From Flavobacterium chungbukense (GTDB taxonomy: Bacteria; Bacteroidota; Bacteroidia; Flavobacteriales; Flavobacteriaceae): a stretch of DNA of 64,000 nt. Where the stretch lies: the NCBI RefSeq assembly GCF_020805785.1, contig NZ_JAJGZV010000004.1, positions 248,001-312,000 of the forward strand. Direction: 5' to 3'. Shown here one piece after another: positions 60,182-64,000 of the stretch; position 1 is the first letter of the stretch; each line of letters opens with the position of its first letter. Under the pieces are notes generated by a model that saw nothing but the letters and a program-made list of their open reading frames with translations, was not told the DNA's origin and did not search any database. The position numbers and the translations under genes are program-made.

Positions 60182-60592
60182 TTAACTCGGTAATTTACTA
60201 AAGTCCATAAATAAAACATTCCAACGATGACCATCCAAATCGGCAAAACCGCAACCGTACATCCAGCCTTGACTTTCGGCAGGAGGTGCAAAAATAGTTC
60301 CGCCGGCTTCCTCCACTTTTTTAGCCAATTCGTCTACTTCTTCTCTGTTTTCTGCATCAATAGAAATCAGTAGTTCAGAGTTAGATTTTGTATCAGTAAG
60401 ACCGTTTTGAGAAAAACTCGAAAAAAGCATTTCCTCAAAAAGCATTACAACAAAATGCCCTTCGCCTACAACCATGCACGTCGAACTTGGCGTGTCATGC
60501 TGTTCATTAAACGAAAAACCAATTTTCCAGAAAAAATCTTTCGCTTTTGCCACATCCTTTACAGGAAGATTCAACCATATTTGCTTTGTCAT
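60182..60592 (-). CDS. VOC (glyoxalase-like) family protein (copy 2)
   Basis: This 136-residue VOC protein opens with TKQIWLNLPVKDVAKAKDFFWKIGF and ends GYGCGFADLDGHRWNVLFMD-like sequence. It is related to the 61160 gene (KIFLNLAVKDLNKAVSFY; WMYQRTFLDLDGHHWEVFYM). Together with its SRPBCC neighbour it repeats the pair found at 60717-61570, pointing to a tandem duplication. Confidence 0.88.
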   Translation of the reverse strand: MTKQIWLNLPVKDVAKAKDFFWKIGFSFNEQHDTPSSTCMVVGEGHFVVMLFEEMLFSSFSQNGLTDTKSNSELLISIDAENREEVDELAKKVEEAGGTIFAPPAESQGWMYGCGFADLDGHRWNVLFMDFSKLPS

Positions 60593-60635
60593 TTTTTGTT
60601 TTTTTGTTGGGTTAGATATTTATTTTTTTCTTTTT

Positions 60636-60722
60636 TAAACCATATAAGTAATGTAAGCTATTTTAAGTTTTTAATCTTTTAACCTTTGTCACTTTGTTTC
60701 TTTGCACCTTAGAATCTTAGTT
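60636..60722. repeat. Repeat debris between the duplicated pairs
   Basis: AAACCATATAAGTAATGTAAG is a half-copy of the 2298 arm, and GCACCTTAGAATCTTAG belongs to family 4. The second part runs into the stop codon of the SRPBCC gene at 60717. Confidence 0.55.
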
Positions 60723-61121
60723 ATTCTCTACGTAATTTTTAAAATTATCTAAAATCGCTTGCCAGCCTGCGCGTTGCATTTCTTCTGGATTTTGCGATTC
60801 TGGATCAAAACTTTCAATTATTTCCACTCCGCCCGAAGTTTCATTAAAAGTAATTTCAACCTTTCTTCCGTCTGCCATAACGTACGAAAGCGCTTCATTT
60901 GGTTTTACCAAAGTAAATTCGCCTTCAAAGTCAAAACTCATGCTGCCGTCCTTAGCCGCCATAGTCGATTTGAATTTTCCTCCTTCTCTTAAATCAGCTT
61001 CTGCATAAGGCGTATGCCAATCTGGTGAAGCAAAACTCCATTTTGTAATATGTTCAGGCGTATTCCAGAAATTCCAAACTTTGTCTAGCGATGCCTTTAT
61101 GGTGCTTTTTATTGTTATCAT
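60717..61121 (-). CDS. SRPBCC/AHSA1-like protein (copy 1)
   Basis: This 134-residue START-like protein has the family opening ITIKSTIKASLDKVWNFWNTPEHITKW and GKFKSTMAAKDGSMSFDF, with ESFDPESQNPEEMQRAGWQAIL near the end. It is likely a ligand-binding protein. It follows the VOC gene at 61160 by 38 bases. Its stop codon lies in a family-4 repeat. Confidence 0.9.
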   Translation of the reverse strand: MITIKSTIKASLDKVWNFWNTPEHITKWSFASPDWHTPYAEADLREGGKFKSTMAAKDGSMSFDFEGEFTLVKPNEALSYVMADGRKVEITFNETSGGVEIIESFDPESQNPEEMQRAGWQAILDNFKNYVENN

Positions 61122-61159
61122 TTTTATATCTTTTAATAATTTAGTATTGAATTTAATTT

Positions 61160-61570
61160 TTACATCTCATTTGGAATCTGACTTTCATTCATATAGAAGA
61201 CTTCCCAATGATGTCCATCTAAATCAAGAAAAGTTCTTTGATACATCCATCCATAATCTTTTGCAGGAATGTAATCTGTTCCACCAGTTTTTACTGCTTT
61301 ATCAATCATTTCATCAACTTGTTCACGAGAATCTAGAGAAATTGAAATAAGAACTTCACTTGTTGTGGTAGAATCACAAATCTGCTTATAGGTAAAGGTT
61401 TTATAAAACTCTTCTACCAAAATCATTACAAATATATTTTCGTCAATAACTATGCAAGCTCCCTTTTCGTTTGTGAATTTTGGATTGGTCGAAAAACCAA
61501 GTCCGTTGTAAAAAGACACTGCCTTGTTTAAATCTTTTACGGCAAGATTTAAGAAGATTTTTGTTTTCAT
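61160..61570 (-). CDS. VOC (glyoxalase-like) family protein (copy 1)
   Basis: This 136-residue VOC protein begins KTKIFLNLAVKDLNKAVSFYNGLGF and ends FLDLDGHHWEVFYMNESQIP. Glyoxalase-like folds bind a divalent metal; candidate ligands include the His and Glu in GHHWEVFY. It is the first gene of the cluster, and its promoter box faces the GlxA-type regulator. Confidence 0.88.
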   Translation of the reverse strand: MKTKIFLNLAVKDLNKAVSFYNGLGFSTNPKFTNEKGACIVIDENIFVMILVEEFYKTFTYKQICDSTTTSEVLISISLDSREQVDEMIDKAVKTGGTDYIPAKDYGWMYQRTFLDLDGHHWEVFYMNESQIPNEM

Positions 61571-61597
61571 CTTTATAAAATTACGAATTAATTAAAA

Positions 61598-61605
61598 CAA
61601 ATTTA
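61598..61605 (-). promoter_or_regulatory. -7 element of the VOC/SRPBCC cluster
   Basis: On the minus strand TAAATTTG matches the consensus and lies 27 bases before the ATG. No -33 TTG is seen. Confidence 0.6.
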
Positions 61606-61670
61606 ATTTTTTAAGATTAGTTTAAAATGCTAATAAAAGTCATTTTTAGGGGCATTTGAGACAAAATACT

Positions 61671-61678
61671 TATTTTTG
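61671..61678 (+). promoter_or_regulatory. -7 element of the GlxA-type regulator
   Basis: TATTTTTG matches the consensus. The long frame from 61676 would start inside this box, so ATG 61712 is used. Confidence 0.6.
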
Positions 61679-61711
61679 TTAGGCAATAAACCTTCAAAAA
61701 CAATCAAAATC

Positions 61712-62677
61712 ATGAGCAAGAAATTAGGATTAATAGTGCCTCACGACTACAAATTATTAAGTATTGCAGCTATTTTAGAAGTATTCGAAACTACCAATAA
61801 ATTGAGTTCTGGAACTGAAAAACCATTCGAAATCATGCTTTTTCAATCCAAAGAACAGTCTGATCAGGGAAATATTTTTGGTTACACTTCTAACCATGTT
61901 GAAACTTCAGATATTATTTTAGACCTGATTTTGATCCCAGCTTTTACAACTGATAATATGGGAGAAATGATTAAAAAAAACAGAAACTTCATTCCATGGT
62001 TGCAAAAGCAGCATCAAAACGGAGCCGAATTGGCAAGTTTTTGTACTGGAGCTTTTTTGTTTGCCGCTTCTGGTTTGTTGAACGAAAAATTAGCCACAAC
62101 ACATGTCGATGCTTGCAGTGCTTTTACAAAGGCATTTCCGTTGGTAAAATTGAAAGCTGAGGAAACCTTGACAGCCGATGGAAGCTTATATACCAGCGGA
62201 GGATCAACCTCAACTTTTCATTTATTGATTCTTTTGGTTCAAAAATTCTGTGGAAACGAAATGGCAGTTAATATTGCTAAAATTTTCTCTATCGATTTAA
62301 ATCGTTATAAACAAAGCTATTTCAGCACTTTCAGACCCAATCACTTACACAATGATTCTCTAGTTGCTATGCTGCAGCAAAAAATTGAAAGCCAGTATCA
62401 TTCTATAGAAAAGCTTGAAGAAATTACTAAAGACATTCCGACGAGCGCCAGAAACATGACAAGACGTTTTAAACAAGTGACAGGAATTCCGCCAATTGAA
62501 TATCTACAAAATATAAGAGTTGAAAGTTCCAAGAAATATTTGGAACAAACACAACTTTCGATTTCAGAAATTATCGAAAAAACAGGTTACAATGATCCGA
62601 AAGCTTTTAGAAAAGTCTTTTACAAAATGGTTGGCATGAAACCAATTGAATATAGAGAGAAATTTAGAGTGCAATAA
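61712..62677 (+). CDS. GlxA family transcriptional regulator (DJ-1/PfpI domain plus AraC HTH)
   Basis: This 321-residue regulator has an N-terminal DJ-1/PfpI-like domain (~1-185; KLGLIVPHDYKLLSIAAILEVFE and the Cys-containing SFCTGAFLFAASGLL) and a C-terminal AraC-type double HTH (~215-318, with SARNMTRRFKQVTGIPPIEYL and IEKTGYNDPKAFRKVFYKMVG). The effector is unknown. It is divergent from the VOC/SRPBCC cluster, which is its most likely target. Confidence 0.92.
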   Translation: MSKKLGLIVPHDYKLLSIAAILEVFETTNKLSSGTEKPFEIMLFQSKEQSDQGNIFGYTSNHVETSDIILDLILIPAFTTDNMGEMIKKNRNFIPWLQKQHQNGAELASFCTGAFLFAASGLLNEKLATTHVDACSAFTKAFPLVKLKAEETLTADGSLYTSGGSTSTFHLLILLVQKFCGNEMAVNIAKIFSIDLNRYKQSYFSTFRPNHLHNDSLVAMLQQKIESQYHSIEKLEEITKDIPTSARNMTRRFKQVTGIPPIEYLQNIRVESSKKYLEQTQLSISEIIEKTGYNDPKAFRKVFYKMVGMKPIEYREKFRVQ

Positions 62678-62704
62678 TTTTTACTGTAGTGACGCAGAAA
62701 ACAC

Positions 62705-63355
62705 TTAGGATTTAATAACCCACATCAGCATTTTTTTGTTGGTTTTCAGTAATTCATCAATTTCTTTCATTGCTTCATTTGAAACAGCCGGACAACCCCA
62801 ACCTTCTGGAGTTCCTTCAGGATAAACTTCATTATTTGGAATTGCATCCCAAGAGTGCAAAACAATGGCACGGCTTCTAGCATTAGAATTTGTTTTGTCT
62901 TTTCCCTGCAAAACATAATTAACTTTTATTCCCCACTGACTTACACCGCGATCTAAAATCACATATTTTCCAAGCGACGAACAATGCGAATCAAATTCGT
63001 TACTAATCTGTGGTTTTTCTTTTGATGAAGTTCTTCCCCATTGATTATCGCCACAACCGTGGCTTACCATATAGGATTTACAAACCGCTTTCTTTTTAAA
63101 ATCGTAAACAAAAAATCTTTTATAACCGGAATGCAATCCTAAATCAATTAAAATAAATTTATTCAGATTGAGATTTTTTGTTTTGCAGTATTGTTGTGCT
63201 TCTTTATAATAGTCATTGTAATTGATTTCTACACGGGAATCTGCTGTTGAAACTATTTCTTTTTTATTTTCATTTTTAAAAACATCAGCTTCTTTTTTTT
63301 CTTTATTACAAGAAAAAATCAGAGACAGACAAATTATAAAAATCATTTTTTTCAT
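62705..63355 (-). CDS. L,D-transpeptidase-like murein lipoprotein
   Basis: This 216-residue protein has a lipoprotein signal ending IFSC, a Lys/Glu-rich linker, and an L,D-transpeptidase-type catalytic domain: SHGCGDNQWG, AIVLHSWD (His) and WGCPAVSNE with the likely catalytic Cys. It resembles the murein L,D-transpeptidase catalytic-domain family (YkuD superfamily). The order of His and Cys fits the family, but the loop WGCP differs from the usual S/T-x-GC, so activity is uncertain. It lies between the GlxA gene and clpX and is convergent with the former. Confidence 0.88.
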   Translation of the reverse strand: MKKMIFIICLSLIFSCNKEKKEADVFKNENKKEIVSTADSRVEINYNDYYKEAQQYCKTKNLNLNKFILIDLGLHSGYKRFFVYDFKKKAVCKSYMVSHGCGDNQWGRTSSKEKPQISNEFDSHCSSLGKYVILDRGVSQWGIKVNYVLQGKDKTNSNARSRAIVLHSWDAIPNNEVYPEGTPEGWGCPAVSNEAMKEIDELLKTNKKMLMWVIKS

Positions 63356-63405
63356 GTTTACATTTACATAAAAGAGAAACGAAAATCGAACTTAAAAAGT
63401 ATAAA

Positions 63406-63434
63406 AAAACCTATTCAAATAATGAATAGGTTTT
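63406..63434 (-). terminator. Terminator of clpX
   Basis: AAAACCTATTCA and TGAATAGGTTTT form a stem with a T-run on the minus strand. Confidence 0.88.
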
Positions 63435-63475
63435 CTATAATTAAAACTCTTTTACAAAGTAAAGCGTTTTATAAT

Positions 63476-64000
63476 TTAAGAAGCAATCTCCATACGCTTC
63501 AATAAGTTTTTACTCAAAGTATGTTCTGCGTATTCTTTATCAATTGACAAAGTTGTATCGTCAGAACTTGGTAATTCGTACATTGCATCTGTTAAGATAG
63601 CTTCACATAACGAACGTAATCCACGCGCTCCTAATTTGTATTCTAAAGCTTTATCTACAATAAAATCTAAAGCTTCGTCTGTAATAACAAATTCAACATC
63701 ATCCATTAAAAATAATTTTTGATATTGTTTTACTAATGCATTTTTAGGTTGCGTTAAGATAGCACGAAGTGTTTCTTTATCTAAAGGATCCATGTGCGTT
63801 AACACTGGCAAACGACCAATAATCTCTGGAATCAATCCGAAATCTTTAATATCTTTTGGAATGATATATTGCAGTAAATTGTCTTTGTCAATATTATCTA
63901 CATTTTTAGAAGTCGAATAACCAACTGCCTGACGGTTTAAACGTTTTGAAATAATACGCTCAACTCCATCAAAAGCTCCACCTGCAATAAACAAGATGTT
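63476..64000 (-). CDS. clpX: ATP-dependent Clp protease ATP-binding subunit ClpX (C-terminal part)
   Basis: The frame is open to the window edge, so the N-terminal part is outside. ClpX unfolds proteins for ClpP. The visible part starts NILFIAGGAFDGVERII (the sensor region of ClpX), has GLIPEIIGRLPVLTHMDPLD and the C-domain with YKLGARGLRSLCEAILTDAMYELPS, ending at a stop at 63476. Residues such as the RLP arginine are intact. Confidence 0.95.
   Translation of the reverse strand, partial: NILFIAGGAFDGVERIISKRLNRQAVGYSTSKNVDNIDKDNLLQYIIPKDIKDFGLIPEIIGRLPVLTHMDPLDKETLRAILTQPKNALVKQYQKLFLMDDVEFVITDEALDFIVDKALEYKLGARGLRSLCEAILTDAMYELPSSDDTTLSIDKEYAEHTLSKNLLKRMEIAS

Noticed and set aside
60181..60291. 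Longer form of the SRPBCC copy 2 protein
   Set aside because: It would overlap the end of the VOC gene by over 100 bases in another frame; ATG 60180 fits.

Overview
The window looks like chromosomal DNA of a Flavobacterium-type member of the Bacteroidota (inference). The supporting signs are strongly AT-rich DNA, promoters of the Bacteroidota form TTG-N(17-23)-TAnnTTTG, little sign of Shine-Dalgarno sites, a type IX secretion (T9SS) Plug homologue and a type B T9SS cargo protein, DUF5916/DUF6370/DUF5103 family genes, and intergenic spaces filled with palindromic repeats. Nearly all genes are housekeeping or ordinary accessory genes. I see no prophage, integrase, transposase, CRISPR array or rRNA.

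Layout. 1-10.5 kb: end of a DUF5916 protein, gpmI, a DUF445 protein, map, a GxxExxY nuclease-like gene between inverted repeats, a methyltransferase, an SNF2 helicase and the T9SS Plug homologue. 10.5-20.5 kb: apaG, pruA, an orphan protein, rsmG divergent from a fatty acid desaturase, an aminotransferase, a DUF2383 ferritin-like protein, a beta-barrel protein and a U32 peptidase-family protein. 20.9-28.7 kb: a membrane protein-purT-DUF6370-Crp operon, then the glyoxylate shunt (aceB-aceA) divergent from a ScfR/RamB-like regulator, with a 14-bp palindrome between the two promoters. 29-33 kb: pirin and YceI genes sharing an identical operator-like palindrome, an AraC regulator, DUF983 and fabD. 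33.4-38 kb: an EamA transporter, galE, a DegT-type sugar aminotransferase and kdtA (surface polysaccharide and lipid A). 38-43 kb: a heptad-repeat lipoprotein, a DUF1508 protein, tRNA-Leu and tRNA-Gly, mutS, DUF1573 and a TrmH-family methyltransferase. 43-57 kb: a T9SS adhesin-like protein, a FolK-deoxynucleoside kinase fusion, sppA, a hydrolase, an AsmA-like protein, a GT9 glycosyltransferase, DUF2797 and a GH3-family protein. 57-64 kb: serB, a duplicated VOC/SRPBCC cluster divergent from a GlxA-type regulator, an L,D-transpeptidase-like lipoprotein and the end of clpX.

The most distinctive content lies between the genes. At least five repeat families occur. One is an approximately 80-100 bp element present four times with compensatory changes in its stems, which points to a conserved RNA or single-stranded DNA structure. 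Another is a palindromic family whose half-sites also flank the GxxExxY gene, suggesting a gene-carrying form and gene-less forms of one element. Other points to check are the pirin/YceI operator, the aceB/ScfR operator, a promoter lying inside a terminator loop before the TrmH gene, and a small lipoprotein with Lpp-like heptads.

All assignments come from reading the sequence and knowledge of families; no searches were run. Several starts were moved inward from the longest open frame because a promoter overlaps the longer version or because the extension is not protein-like.
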